From Telmatactis stephensoni (lineage: Eukaryota; Cnidaria; Anthozoa; Actiniaria; Isophelliidae): a stretch of DNA of 64,000 nt. Position numbers and translations under genes: made by a program. The first letter of the stretch is position 1. Each line of letters begins with the position of its first letter. Where the stretch lies: contig JALIZF010001940.1 of assembly GCA_029948255.1 (NCBI GenBank), positions 689,501 to 753,500 on the forward strand, in the 5' to 3' direction. The notes under the pieces were generated by a model. That model worked only from the letters and a program-made list of their open reading frames with translations, did no database searches and had not been told where the DNA came from. This document shows positions 1 to 12,400 of the stretch, in pieces.

Positions 1-1900
1 ATCTAAGCCTTTATGCGCTGTAGTTTATATGTATGCGTTGTATGTAAACTGACCAGAACCATGTACTAATAATGGACGAACTCTACATCTAAAGAAGACG
101 ACACAGACTCAGACTACAAAGGAGGTCTCTCATTTTGAGAGTATGGTCTATTTGATCCAGTTCCATCGGTGATCCAGCGTTTTTCTCTCGTAGGCCTAAG
201 CATTCATGAAAGCTAACCTAAGCAGGCCAATTGACCCCGGCCGATTGACCGGTCCAAAATCTAATAAACCCCACCTAGTTTAAAATGGTAGCTTCTGCTA
301 AAAACACCCCATTCCTAGCGAGACTAAATTCTGTTAACTATGAATTGTGAAGTGAATACTTTGACTTGTGATTACGAGCCAAAAAGAAAAACAAATGTCA
401 AAAATATATCTTTGGGGGTCAGCGTTGACAGTCACAAACAAGATACAAAACACCTCCAACACTCCCTGCATCCATCAGGCGCCCAACATGGCACGCCCAT
501 TCCCTCCCCCCCCCCCCCCCCCCTCCTCTCTCCCTAGTGGAGAAAAGGAGAACAAACTAGCACGCCATGAGGGGCGTCTGATTTCACAGGCACAAACAAC
601 ATGCACGAAAATATGAAAGCAACAATGACAATCTGATTCATCACAAGCAAAGATACTCACTTCTGTACAGTGAACTTTCTTCATGACGGACACTCAAACA
701 CTCGCCTCGTTTCTTACTAGACATTTTTAAAAAGTTCTTTTAAAATTAACACGTTCGAATTGTTGAGGTTTGCCCGCGTTATAGAGGTATTCACCATGAA
801 ATAAGTTCACTATACATTATCCTATTTCCACCCTCTGCCCCCCCCTTCAAAAAATGCTTCAGCGACATCTCCAACAATTTCACAAACACAGCCAAATATA
901 TTTTTGTATCAAAACTAGAATTTAGATTGTTGAAGATACGTTGAATTCATTAACCTTTCATTCCACGCTTGTTTCGTTGGCAAAATCCTGGAATAAAAGT
1001 GAGAAAACATGAGTCATACATTCCAACGTGCGACGTAAATGTTGGCAGATAAAACATTTCTCACTGAACAACTAAACACAGAATTAAAGGTTTCAAAACA
1101 CCCGAATTCCAGGTTTCTTCTTATTACAAGAAACCTTTCATTCACAAAATTCGAATTGGAAGACCAACTGGTGATGAACTCAGCTAGCTGCTCAAATTGC
1201 GCCATTTTCACATGCAGCAGATAAACATAAGCAAAGCGAACTACAACTAAAACATTGCCAAAGCAGTCCACTATTTGAAGGAAAATGATACATAATAATA
1301 CAAATCCTTCTTGGTTGAAATTCTCAAAGAATGTTAGTGTTTCGAGAGCAAAAACCCTTGATAGAGCTTGTTCGCCTACAGCAAGTGCAACGGTACAAAA
1401 CTCTCCAGCATTTCCAAGGCAAATTCCGCTCAAAACATAATTCTTTCCTTTAAAAATACTTTAGACTTAGCCTTGGTAAGGTTTACTTAGACCGAGCTAC
1501 AAGTTTTCTCGGTGAAAAGCAACATTTTATCAAAATAAAGCTATTTTAGAAACGAGAGAATAAACACAAACTTACCTCTGCGGCTGCACTGTTTCAATGA
1601 GCCAAATGAACTGAACACGTGAACATCATATATGTATCACGTGATATTAGTGTCATTGGCTTATCCAATTGGCCCCTTGCAGCACGTCGGAATGCAGCTC
1701 AATTTGGAGGGCAAAAGAAAAGAATTTCAATGTCCTGAGAGTTGGAAATCTATTGTTTTGCCCTTCAAACATCCGACATTCTGCAAAATTAAGGAATCTT
1801 TTGGGATTCAAGAATGTCTAAGTAGTTATTATTAAAAATGTAACAATAAATACAAGATTTGCTTATATTTTGAGGCAACGAAATAAGGAATAAGAAATTA
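1..1900. other. Intergenic, no recognised gene
   Basis: I recognise no gene here. A poly-C/pyrimidine run lies near 503-530. A 139-codon open frame runs on the minus strand at 1433-1014, but it has no motif I know, no splice context and a composition compatible with chance. Around 1670-1760 is a dispersed repeat that recurs at about 9085-9170 (see that entry). Confidence 0.6.
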
Positions 1901-1924
1901 AAGGATTAACAAAGCTTATCAGAA

Positions 1925-2160
1925 AAACAAAAGAAAGAAAGAAAGAAAAAAGAAAGGAAGGAAGGAAGAAGAAAAAAGCAGGAAAGAAAGAATTAAAGAG
2001 GGGGAAGGAAAGAAAGAAAGAAAGAAAGAAGGAAGAATGGAGAAAGAGAAAGAACGAAAGAAATTAGGAAGAATTAAGAAAAAAGAAGAAGAAGAAGAAG
2101 AAGAAGAAGAAGAAGAAGAAGAAGAAGGAACGAAAGAAAGAAAGAAAGAACGAATAAAAA
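1925..2160. repeat. Purine-rich low-complexity tract (AAAG/AAG)
   Basis: Nearly pure purine on the plus strand, mixing AAAG, AAGG and a run of about twelve AAG/GAA triplets near 2087-2127. The Glu-rich and Phe/Ser-rich open frames across it are translations of the repeat and not genes. Confidence 0.9.
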
Positions 2161-4095
2161 GGAAGGGAAGGATGAATGGACGGATGGTTAATTTAAACCG
2201 AACAGTGACGCAACATTTTCGGTAACATTTCGCGCAACGTTGTACAGAGTTGCAAAAGTAAAACCAATCCAAAAACTGTTGTGCGCGTCTGTTACGGGTG
2301 GAAACACGGTGTAACCCTGTTCTGCGCGCAATGTCACAGAAAAAGTTGGAAGAAAAGTTGTATCTTTTATCAGTGCCTATTCATGACTTTTACAGTTGAT
2401 CGAATGATGGAATGATGACATCAATTTTCTCAAACGCCTCTCTCCAATGATCAAGTTCTAAAAATACTGGATAGACGACCCACTCACCCTTTCGTCTTAT
2501 TATACGCCACCTCAAATAAACGCATTCCTCAAGTCATGAAAATATTTGATAGACGCCCCCACCAATAAACATCCCCTCCCTCCCCTTCCTCAGTAAACTA
2601 AATGGACCCGCATACACTTTATCTAGGAAGTTCAAATACTATTACAATCTTCCTTTAACATTACCTTCTAAGAAGATAATATTTCCTGCGTAGAAAGGAT
2701 TTTTTCGATACGTATTTAATATATCAAATTGTTGATGTCAAAATAAACATAACGCCTCTCTTTAATAAACATGCCCCTTTTGAACTCAACTTTTTCCTTG
2801 ACGTCCAAGGCATCTATTGTAATAACTACGGTATAAACCAAATTCCTTAACGGACTAAGTCCCCATGATATAGAAAATCGATGTAAATTAATGATATCGA
2901 ATGAGTAAATAGTAGATTGATCGACAGATAGATAGATTCATCAATTGATTTGTTTGCGATAATAACTTCAGCGCAAAAGAAAATAAATTTTATTGGCAAA
3001 TATACTGGCAAATATTAGCAGTATTAAAACATCGAATTTTATCGTGACAAGTTCGGCGAGACATATGAGCCGTGTAGACTTTGTGTCAACTCGAATCGCT
3101 TTCGACACAAATTCCGAAAAAGGCACCAAAAATTCACGGACGGACTTACACACTTGATGACATCTAATGATTATTGGCTTGACAGAAAAAAAATGATCGA
3201 AATGAACTAAAACTAGACGCACACGTGCGTTCACTCGTGCCCCGGAAGCCCCCTTATAGGAGAGGCTTCAATGACCAGCCCCGTTCGTACTCTTCCCCGA
3301 GCCGTTTCACGCATTCTTCACTTAACCATAACATAATAAAGACCTTTTTTGACCTTTTTAAAGAATATCTGATTAGTCAATTTGTCTGTCAGCAGCTATT
3401 AGTCGACATGCAAAATATTACCAGCGAATATACCAGTTTATTCAACTTTTAATTTCACTATGTGTCTCAATTGTTTGCTGTAAAGACTTCTACAACGGCG
3501 TTTTTAACAAAATAACAAATCGTGAATATTTTCGTTCATGTTTCGGATGTTTTAAATAATAAAAGACGTTACGTGACCAACAAGGTCAATGGAACCTATC
3601 CGTTCCATGCAATGGTCTGCTTTAGAATTCCGTATTAAAATTCAGTACAAAAACCTCTCAAGATCTCTTGAATGCTTGAATGAGGAATACAATTGACTTG
3701 CTTCTACGTATGTTCGTTTAGCAACATGTAGGATGAGAAATTCGTAGATTCACAGCTCATAGGAAATACTCAGTTTATCCATGTTTATCGCGAGGGTTCT
3801 CTTTCAAGTACTCCATTTAGAGTTCGATATTTGGTCAAAGTATTGGAGATGAAGCTCAAAATAACAGCCCATTCTGAAGCTCATATAAGTATATAGGTAT
3901 ATCTCGAGTTAAAAGCTCCAAATTACATTGTTCTACTGCAGGAAAAGCCTGTCTCTGAAAGCTATTTTCTTTATAGTCGGCCATCTTGCATTCCTCAAGT
4001 TCCTGGCTTGCGTTCGCTGTCGCTCAAAGGTGATGAATGAAGGGCATTGTTTTTACGTTCTTAACCAATCAGAAGTAGCTGAGGACGAACAGAGG

Positions 4096-4100
<5 letters not shown>
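2161..4100. other. Intergenic, nothing recognised
   Basis: AT-rich DNA without a credible coding exon, RNA gene or recognisable mobile element. Open frames at 2968-3234 (minus) and 3225-3452 (plus) have no recognisable motif. Confidence 0.5.
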
Positions 4101-4126
<26 letters not shown>

Positions 4127-4203
4127 ATTTGCAGTTTATAACTCGTTCCCGGCCTAAAGGCCTGGGCACGAGTAACAAGAACAATATATATATATAAATA
4201 TAT

Positions 4204-4275
<72 letters not shown>

Positions 4276-4279
4276 ATGA

Positions 4280-4319
<40 letters not shown>

Positions 4320-4346
4320 AAAAAAAAAGAAAAGAAAAGAAAAAGG
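4096..4346. repeat. Poly-A run and (AAAG)n microsatellite
   Basis: About 28 A residues at 4097-4125, then a short spacer with a TATA microsatellite, then about 30 units of AAAG at 4205-4320 that grade into A-rich sequence. The adjoining 4346-4400 segment resembles an antisense tRNA-like head and may belong to the SINE-like repeat that follows. Confidence 0.9.
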
Positions 4347-4409
4347 TTGGTCATTTCGGGGAATCGATCCCGGTCCATGAGATTCACGCGCCACGCATTA
4401 CTACACTTT

Positions 4410-4740
4410 GCCACCAAACACCTCAATTTGCACAACAATAGACAGCCATTAACACAATACACTAGGTTATTTTGTCCTTCAAATCCCTTAGTAGACCGGT
4501 TAGTCTAGTGGTAAGGTGCAGTCACTTACGGCCTAGGATCCGACTGTTTCCTCCCTCTTTGACTGCGAAGCTTTCTGTGTACTACCGATAGCGCGGAAGG
4601 GGCGGAAATCTCCATCCTATACGTAACATGCGATGATTCAGCGCTTTGTCTGGATGCATGGTCGATTTTTTAGGTTTTGCATAAAATTAGCATACTGATT
4701 TGCTTTTGGTCACTACTTCGAGCCTCGGCACAGCTCGGCG
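4410..4740 (+). mobile_element. SINE-like repeat, copy 1, followed by a poly-T run
   Basis: The segment matches, in reverse complement and over about 330 bp, the sequence at 56640-56965. Both copies contain the phrases TAGTCTAGTGGTAAGG and TTTGACTGCGAAGCT and end near an AT-rich hinge. The start resembles a tRNA 5' half with an A-box-like stretch. A run of about 32 T follows at 4741-4773. The repeat in two places and the tRNA-like start suggest a tRNA-derived SINE. Family assignment is inference. Confidence 0.6.
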
Positions 4741-4774
<34 letters not shown>

Positions 4775-4907
4775 ATGTTTTTAAGCTTCTTTGAAATTTT
4801 TGTGCTTTAATTGATTCTCTTCTTTCTTTCTGAGTTTTATTTTTTTATTTTGTTCAAAAATTAGTTGTCTAGCGAGGAGCCTGGGCTCGAAACATCTATT
4901 CATTCAT

Positions 4908-4942
4908 TAATAATAATAATAAAAATAACAATAATAATGATG

Positions 4943-4988
<46 letters not shown>

Positions 4989-5028
4989 TGATGATAATAC
5001 TAATGATAATAATAATAATAATAATGTA

Positions 5029-5068
<40 letters not shown>
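4908..5068. repeat. (AAT)n microsatellite
   Basis: About 50 imperfect AAT/AAC/ATG triplets. It abuts the 5' edge of the retrotransposon relic that begins near 5092, and may mark the truncated 5' end of that insertion. Confidence 0.95.
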
Positions 5069-5091
5069 CCAACCGTAAATTAACGCCAAAA

Positions 5092-7833
5092 ATGAAGAAA
5101 ACTCAATTGTGGATGATGAAAGAAATTAAAGGAAGAATAACCATCGCAAGTTTGACAACTTTAAAAGAAAGAAAGATTAACACCATCCGAACCCTGAAAA
5201 GACAGAAGGAAAGAAAGAAGACAGCCAATGAAAGATTCAAGACCAATCAGTGGTTTGATGCAGATGAAGGTTCGTTCTACAGCCATTTAAATAACATCAT
5301 CAAATCAACGGAAACAAGCCAACACCCACAGTATATTGGTAAAGAAAAGCCACCTTCAACTAATCAATATGCCATCCCCACAACAACAACAACAACAACA
5401 AGAGAAGAAAGGACACTGAAACAGCCCTTAAACAACACATTAAACACCCAAGTGAACCTATAAAGATAACTAAAGAAATGATCACCAACAGCATTAAAAA
5501 CAAGAGAAACTGGTCTTCGCCAGGTAAAGACAAAATCACCAACTATTGGATAAAGAAAATGGATACCTTTCATGGAGACATTGCAACAGCACTGAACACC
5601 ATACTTACAGAGAGACTAGAGATACCAGCCTGGCTTACGATAGGAAGAAGTGTTATGATTCCGAAGAAAGACGACCCATCCGCTTCTGACCACCGACCAA
5701 TAACCTGTTTAAACACCTTATACAAGCTCATCACGTCAGTGATTGATCACCAACTACAACTACACGAGGACAAGAACAATCTAATGCAAATCGATCAAAG
5801 AGGAGGCAAAGCAAAATCAATGGGCACCGTAGATAACCTGCTGATTGATAAGATGATATTAGAAGACGCCCACTTCCACAAGAAGAACCTGTCCTGTACC
5901 TGGGTAGACGTGAAAAAGGCATTCGATTCTGTCTCGCACCAGTGGATCGCCAAAACTCTTGAAATGCACGGGATAAATGCAGACCTCATCCATCTTATTA
6001 AGTCTGTTATGAAAACATGGAACATCAACCTGGAAGTAACCACTAACAAAGGCAAAGAAACCATTTGCCCCTTCAAATCAACAGGGGAATTCTACAAGGA
6101 GACTCTTTTTGTGTGCGACTTTTCACTCTATCACTTAACCCAATTGCATGGTACCTTAGGAGTACGGAAGGATATAAACTATCGCATGCTCCAGATAGAA
6201 AAATCACGCACGCCCTTTTTGTTGATGATTTGAAAACTTACCATCGATCTGAACAAAAGGCAGTAACCGTGACAAGCAAGCTGAAGAAGATGTTTGCAGA
6301 TATTGGCTTAGAATCTGGAATCAACAAGTGCGCTGCAATACATATGAAACGAGGAAAACTAGCACCCAATGACAGCACCGCAGAAATGCCTGTAAGTAAC
6401 GACTGCTCTATCCCAGTGATAGGCAGCGAAGATCACTACAAATTCTTAAGAAAGTACCAGAATACTCAGCATCTAGAGGATAAAGTTATTGAAGAAGCTT
6501 CCAATCAGTATGAGAATGGCCTTTGGGCAGTTCTCCATTGTCAATACCACGAAAAGTCCGTGCCAGTAATGTTTATGCCGTACCTGTCTTACAGTACTCT
6601 ATGTGGACCACTGATTTGAAGTCTTAACCACCTCAAAGAACTCGACAGACTAACAAGGAAAGTTATCAATGACTGTAAAGGAAAGCACAAGCATGAATCA
6701 ACACCATTGCTTTTCTTACAGCCAGAACAAGGAGGGAAAAGGTTAGTCGAATTAGAAACGTTGTACAAGAACACCAAGTTAAAAATAGCTAACTACATCA
6801 ACAACTCAAAAGACCAGCATATCAAACTCGTTAAGTCATTCCAGGTGAAAAAAGAACAAAGCCATTTAAGATCTATATTCAAAGATGCCAAGAAGTACGC
6901 AGAAGATCTGAATATAGAGTGTGATTTTGACGATGGAGAAACAATCTTGAGAAACGGCGACAAAGAAATATGCGTAAGCGGTAAAGAACCATACAACGTA
7001 AAGAGCATTACAAACAAGGCGAACACCAACAGGCACATTAGAGATACACAAAACCAGCTCTGGGTTGGAAAATTTGTGACTCAACATTTGAATGATCCTC
7101 AAATATCAAATAATTTATATGACATCTTTAAACAGTGGAAGAACATATTCCAGACATTATGTCAATCGACACAAGCATCAGACAACAACTCCTGAATCCC
7201 AAGACCTACAGATCCCAGAAGTTACACGAACACGTAGAAGAACTGTCCTGCCGACTCTGTTCTGAGAAACAGGAGACTGTATCGCACGTACATTGTGGGT
7301 GCTTACATATAGCTCAGTCACTCTACAAAACTCGACATGACAAAATGCTTCGCCTTGTCTATCATGCTCTCCTTGAAAAATATGGTTTCGATGAATCTGA
7401 TTATTCTTACCCATGGCATATGCAATCTCATCCTCAGCCAAGCAAAGAAAACAAAGAAGCAAAGATATGGCAACTTGAAAAATGTCCTAAGGACGGTGAA
7501 AACAAGCCAGATATTAGTATACTAGACAAGAAGAACAAAGAATGGTCTCTAGTGGAAGGTACGATATGTACTCCAGGAACAATTGCTGAAAGAACCAAGT
7601 ACAAACAGAACAAGTATCTAGGCCTTAAATTGGGAATAAAGAACTTGTATCCAGGTTATAAAGTGAAGCTTATCACCATAGTATTTGACTATCTTGGTGC
7701 ATACTACAAAGATCTAGACGAAGAACTGAATATGTTATTTGAGCCGAAAGTAGCAAGGTTGACAATTGAACGGTCCCAGAAATGGGTTATTTCTCAGAAT
7801 TGTGAGATCGTTAAGAGATTTTCGTGCATGTAA
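5092..7833 (+). pseudogene. Decayed R2-like (RLE-type) non-LTR retrotransposon
   Basis: A single retrotransposon polyprotein is spread over three forward frames. Fragment 1 (5092-5463) is a Lys-rich N-terminal part that changes frame at an (ACA)n tract. Fragment 2 (5478-6233) carries reverse-transcriptase motifs, including RPITCLNTLYK near 5695 and motif A VKKAFDSVSH near 5910. A frameshift near 6080 leads to fragment 3 (6065-6619), with motif B RGILQGDS and motif C FVDD (about 6216). A stop near 6617 and another frame change near 7150 separate the tail (6707-7195, 7135-7833). The tail holds a Cys/His knuckle (CRLC...HVHCGC, about 7243-7305) and a KPD...E motif (about 7503-7560). A C-terminal KPD-x-E nuclease after a CCHC knuckle is the hallmark of R2/NeSL-type elements with a restriction-like endonuclease. 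The N-terminal DNA-binding zinc fingers of R2 are not visible, so the copy is probably 5'-truncated. With at least three or four frame breaks it is non-functional. Confidence 0.88.
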
Positions 7834-9463
7834 TTACGCAAACGCACAAATATAGCAACATAATAGTTGAAGAAGCAGATATTTACGCAAATGCATAATA
7901 TAGGGTCATAATAGTTGAAAGAGCAGATTTTAGCATTATCATACTGAAATTTTTAAGTACGTGAACAATGTTATTTTTTACTTATATTTATTTATTTATA
8001 TTTATTTTATTATTGTTATTTATATCTATATATATTTTTATATTATTTATCTTATTCAATAGCGCATTTATCGGTACTTTATATTATCTTGGATTTATAT
8101 TTATATGTTAAAACATATGCGACACATATACATATATATATTTTATATTCCAGTCCATATTTCTTAGGCTGTGCCCACAATGATGTTGATATATACCCTG
8201 AATGATTTTACCAATAAAGTCTACCATAATAATAATTACGAATATTTAAACAGGGTATATATAACCCATCAGTGTATAACACTGTTGTCCTTAGGGTTCA
8301 TTCATTCATTCATTCATTCATTTATCCCAAAAACGGATGACTTGTTTTTGAAATTTGTTCACTGGTTCACAAGACACTGACGGCCAAGTGACCCAAGTGG
8401 GTGAAGTACACACAAATATTAATGAAACAAGACAATTCAAACACTGATTGAATTTGAATAGAGAGATTTTGAATATAGACTATTATCAAAGTCTTAAAGA
8501 ACAATAGGGTAGAATAAATGAGGTCATTTACTCACAACTTAAATGCTAAATTACTTAACTATTTCTATTCGTCTTGTTTGAATGTAAAGAAAATGTTGCT
8601 TTTGGCGATTACTGGGAGTCGTGCAGATTTAATTCTTAACGCCGGGCTTCCTGTGGTTTCAATCTACAGCTGTCCAAACACGAATATAAACTCAAACATG
8701 TTAATGCTAACATATTATGAATGATGACGAACAAAAAGACTAAACAGATAAAAACTCACTTAATCTGAACACTGTTTGGTGATATGTATAAAAAAAAATG
8801 TTGACATCTGCTAAAGTGCAAGGCTCTTATCGGCTAGCGTAGTTCCGAAACCTTTTTGGAGAGTTCGAAACTAAGACTTAAGTGAAGAGACAAATTTACT
8901 ACTGAGGGAGTGGGTGTGAATTGGATAATTTTGGTAAATAAGCGGACATTTTACTTCCCACTCCCTCCCCACTAAAACAAAAATTGGTTGTCAACCCCAA
9001 CACCATCCCCCATATGTCATGATTTTACAAATTCAACAAAATTTTCAATAAACAAAGTATAGACCACTTTCACGTGACGTCCAAGCAGCTCAATTTGGAG
9101 GACAAAACAAAAGAATTTCAATCTCAAATTGAGCTGCATTCCGAGGCGCTGCAAATGGTGTACACATACTTACCCCACCTCCCACCCCCTGGAATCTGTT
9201 TTGTGTAACCCAGTACCACTCCCAAGGGTCATAGTTTTTCAATCAAACAAAACCTCAATAAAACGGTGTACTGTTACATATATCAAGAAAATTCACGCTT
9301 CTTCCGCGTGGAACTGTTTTCCTACATTTCGAGATAAACTTATGCCACAAAAGAACTCTGAGTCAAACTTATGCAGTTGTTTCGCAATGTAAAATTTTTG
9401 TCGAAGGAGTCGATTCCATGATACGATTGGAAGGAAATACTGAGTTGTTGCTACTACGTAGAG
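7834..9463. other. Intergenic, AT-rich; upstream of the SEFIR receptor
   Basis: 7950-8160 is TATTTAT/TATATA-rich, and a short (ATTC)n run lies at 8300-8322. No exon is recognised. The last few hundred bases must hold the promoter and 5' untranslated region of the receptor gene that starts at 9464, but I see no clear TATA box at a useful spacing. Confidence 0.5.
9084..9170. repeat. Short hairpin repeat, related to 1670-1760
   Basis: The phrase GCAGCTCAATTTGGAGG occurs at both loci. At 9084-9150 it is followed by its own near inverse (AAATTGAGCTGC), giving a small hairpin. This suggests a short foldback element; the family is unknown. Confidence 0.5.
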
Positions 9464-12400
9464 ATGAGGTTCTGTTTAGGAACAACGTGCTTGTTGATTG
9501 CTGGGATTGTAGCTACAGTTGTGACGGAGGATTTTTGCACAGAGCGCTGCTGTTCGTGGGCCAACACAACTCAGCTTAATTCTACGGCTGCAGAAGCAAG
9601 GGTAAGATTCAATGGCACGATGTTAAAAGTATCTTTGTCACTTGAGAACGAAAACTATCTGACGAAGAGAGAGCGTTTTTACTGTTAGGGTCAAAACATT
9701 GTGCTCAATCGCTCTATATTTCTTTCATGGCAAGAAACTTGCCAAAAGCCAAGTTATTTTCAATATGAATATGATTCTGAGGTCTGCATTAATCCAGTAT
9801 GGTAAATACGAGTATAATGCAATGAGATTTGTAATATAAAAGAAATATAATTTTTAACCCCATGAAAGGATCGAAATGTCAATCATTACTACTGACGAAT
9901 TTCTTGTAAAAGTTAAGCTGTTTTCAATTAGTGATCACGAGTGAGAAAACACTTAGGAAACTATCTGATATGAATATAAAGGTTTGAAAACTGTGAAACA
10001 AATCAACTTCATTAATTTTTTTGTGAATTGAATTACTACGAGACCGCGTTTCAGCGCGACGAAGCTAATTCTAACAGTTGTTTAAAAAGACGCATTTTTT
10101 AGAAAAAGAAGCAGAGAAAAAACGAAAAGATTTACGGCTCACGTTTTTACCGAGTCTTTTATGTAAGCGAAATATCTACTTATGACTCTCTTCCCCTTTA
10201 ATTTGTTCTAGGACTTCTGTATACGTTGTGCCCAATAAAAACATTTGACGCAAATGCAGTTCATTCTGCTTTCAATATTTGTTGTGCCTTTAATAAGAAT
10301 AATACAATTTAAAGTTTTTGAGTGCTGTTTCCGAAGGCTTACGTCCATTTTTCTGCAAGGAATGACTGTTTTTTTAATTAACTTAGCAAAGTATAGTATA
10401 ATTATAATACTTGAGCAAATTAAAACTAAATTGATCTGATTTTTAGCGTTTCAAACCACAATTACTTCAAGGTCAAACGTCTTGACATCTCGTTCTTGAC
10501 AATATTGCACGTCATATGCTGTACGGGGTAGATTTGAGTTAATAATAGAAATCATTTTACATGCAATTGTTCATGTTTTTGCCGTGAAGATGGTTTTAGT
10601 ATGTATAAAGAGGAAATACCGGAGCTCCCCCAAAAAAATGGTTACCGATTTGTGAGTTAGTTTTGCATATAATAGGGATTAATCAAAATACATAACTCGA
10701 AATTGAAAGATACTGTGAAAGTTGTGACGTGTTAATTCAAAGAAAAGATCACTAACATAATAGAAAAGTTTATTTGTATTTTATTGATTTATAACTTAAA
10801 ATTGAACGTTCACAAAGTCTAGTTACTGTAAAGGCTTAAATTAAATTTGCATTAAATGAGGAAAGGTTAATTATAAAGAAGGAACGAAAAAAGAAGCCGA
10901 AAGGAAAGAAGGAAGGAAGGAATTAAGGAAGAGGGGGCGGAATAGTAAAGAACCGAGAAAGGAAGATAATAGGAACCATGGGAACGAAAGAAAGCAAGCA
11001 GGGAAGGAAAAAAAATAAGAAAGGCAGAGAGAATGAATGAATTAATAAATGAAACAAATATTTTTAGGCTGATAAGGAGAAGTTTTGTTTTGCTTCATTT
11101 TAGCACGTTTTTCATGCATCTGGCTTTGACTTATTCAATTCTTTTTTTAGTCGACAGACAATACGTCAAGTTGTATCCAAAAATGTCGTCTGTCGCAAAA
11201 AGCAGGTGAGTCACAATATGATATAATCATTGCTTCTTATCACGAATCGCTTTTGGACCGCTTGCCATCAAATTAGGAATGATGTCATCTTGACGTCACA
11301 AATTTCTGAATCGATTGTTGTCCTAGCAGCACATTCACAAGCCCGGGCAGGGGTAGGGATGGGAAGATTTTGGTCCCCACATATTTGTTCACGTGACACA
11401 AGCAGTAGCAACTCTAAATTAAAGGACGTTGAATTCCATTTTTTACAGACTGAATTAAAGCTGTAACGTGTAGTAAACTGTCGCTTAATTCATCAGACTT
11501 TTATTTAGTGACTGCAGTGTGTGCGCGCGTTTCCAACTGGATACACCTAGTTCATTTGTTGTTGGCAAACTGTCATTTTCTTATTTTCCATAATTTTCAG
11601 AAAAAGTACGACAATTTTAATTTTTACAGACATGTTCCGACAGTCCTGCTGCCATCATCAGTGTAAAGACTACAATGCAATTGTCTACTCTCAAGGCTAT
11701 TTCGGCCATAAAGTCTTTTCAATAAATTTTCTCTTTGTTTTCAACTCAGCTTCGGGTCATCTTTTTCATCCTTTTTGTTTGTTTCATATTTCTTTCTTTC
11801 TTTCATTCTTTCGTTTTTTCTTTCATTCTGTCCGCCTGTTTGTCATTCATTCATGCATTCATTCATTCATCCATTCATCCATCCATCCATCCATCCATCC
11901 ATCCATCCATCCATCCATCCATTCATTCATTCATTCATTCATTCATTCGATCTTTCTTTCTTTCTTTCTTTTTTCTTTCATTCTTTCGTCGTCCTTTTTT
12001 ATCGCCTGTCTGCCCATCATTCTTTCATTTATTCATTCTTTCATTCGATCTTTCTTTCTTTTTTCTTTCTTCCTTCCTTTCTTTCTTTCTTTCTTTTGTT
12101 CTCCCAAGGGCTTCTGCTTCTTCTAATTGTTCTTCTTCTTGCTATCTTTCTTTTATTTTCTTTATTTCCCAATTTCCCTCCCGTCTATTCCCACTTATAT
12201 ATAAATTCAAACGTCTGGGTTTCGTATGATGTTTGGCTGCGAGATAAGATAGATCGTGTGAAATTCCCCTCGGTAACTGAGTGACGGATGTTACAATAGA
12301 CAATGCATTAGCGTACACGGTACAACCTGTCAGGATTGTTTGCTTTATTTTAACTTTGTTGACTCAAAGATTACACGTTTTAAAGGATTTTGCTTGTTCG

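Noticed and set aside
1014..1433. 139-codon minus-strand frame as a small gene
   Set aside because: No start context, domain, signal peptide pattern or splice support is convincing.
11630..11662. A 33 nt microexon of the SEFIR receptor
   Set aside because: It fits in phase between exons 2 and 3, but the direct join also fits and the microexon has no recognisable content; kept only as an option.
11632..12284. Three overlapping 164-169 codon frames rich in Ile, His, Ser and Phe
   Set aside because: All three plus-strand phases of CATC/ATTC/TTTC microsatellites are open; this is not protein coding.
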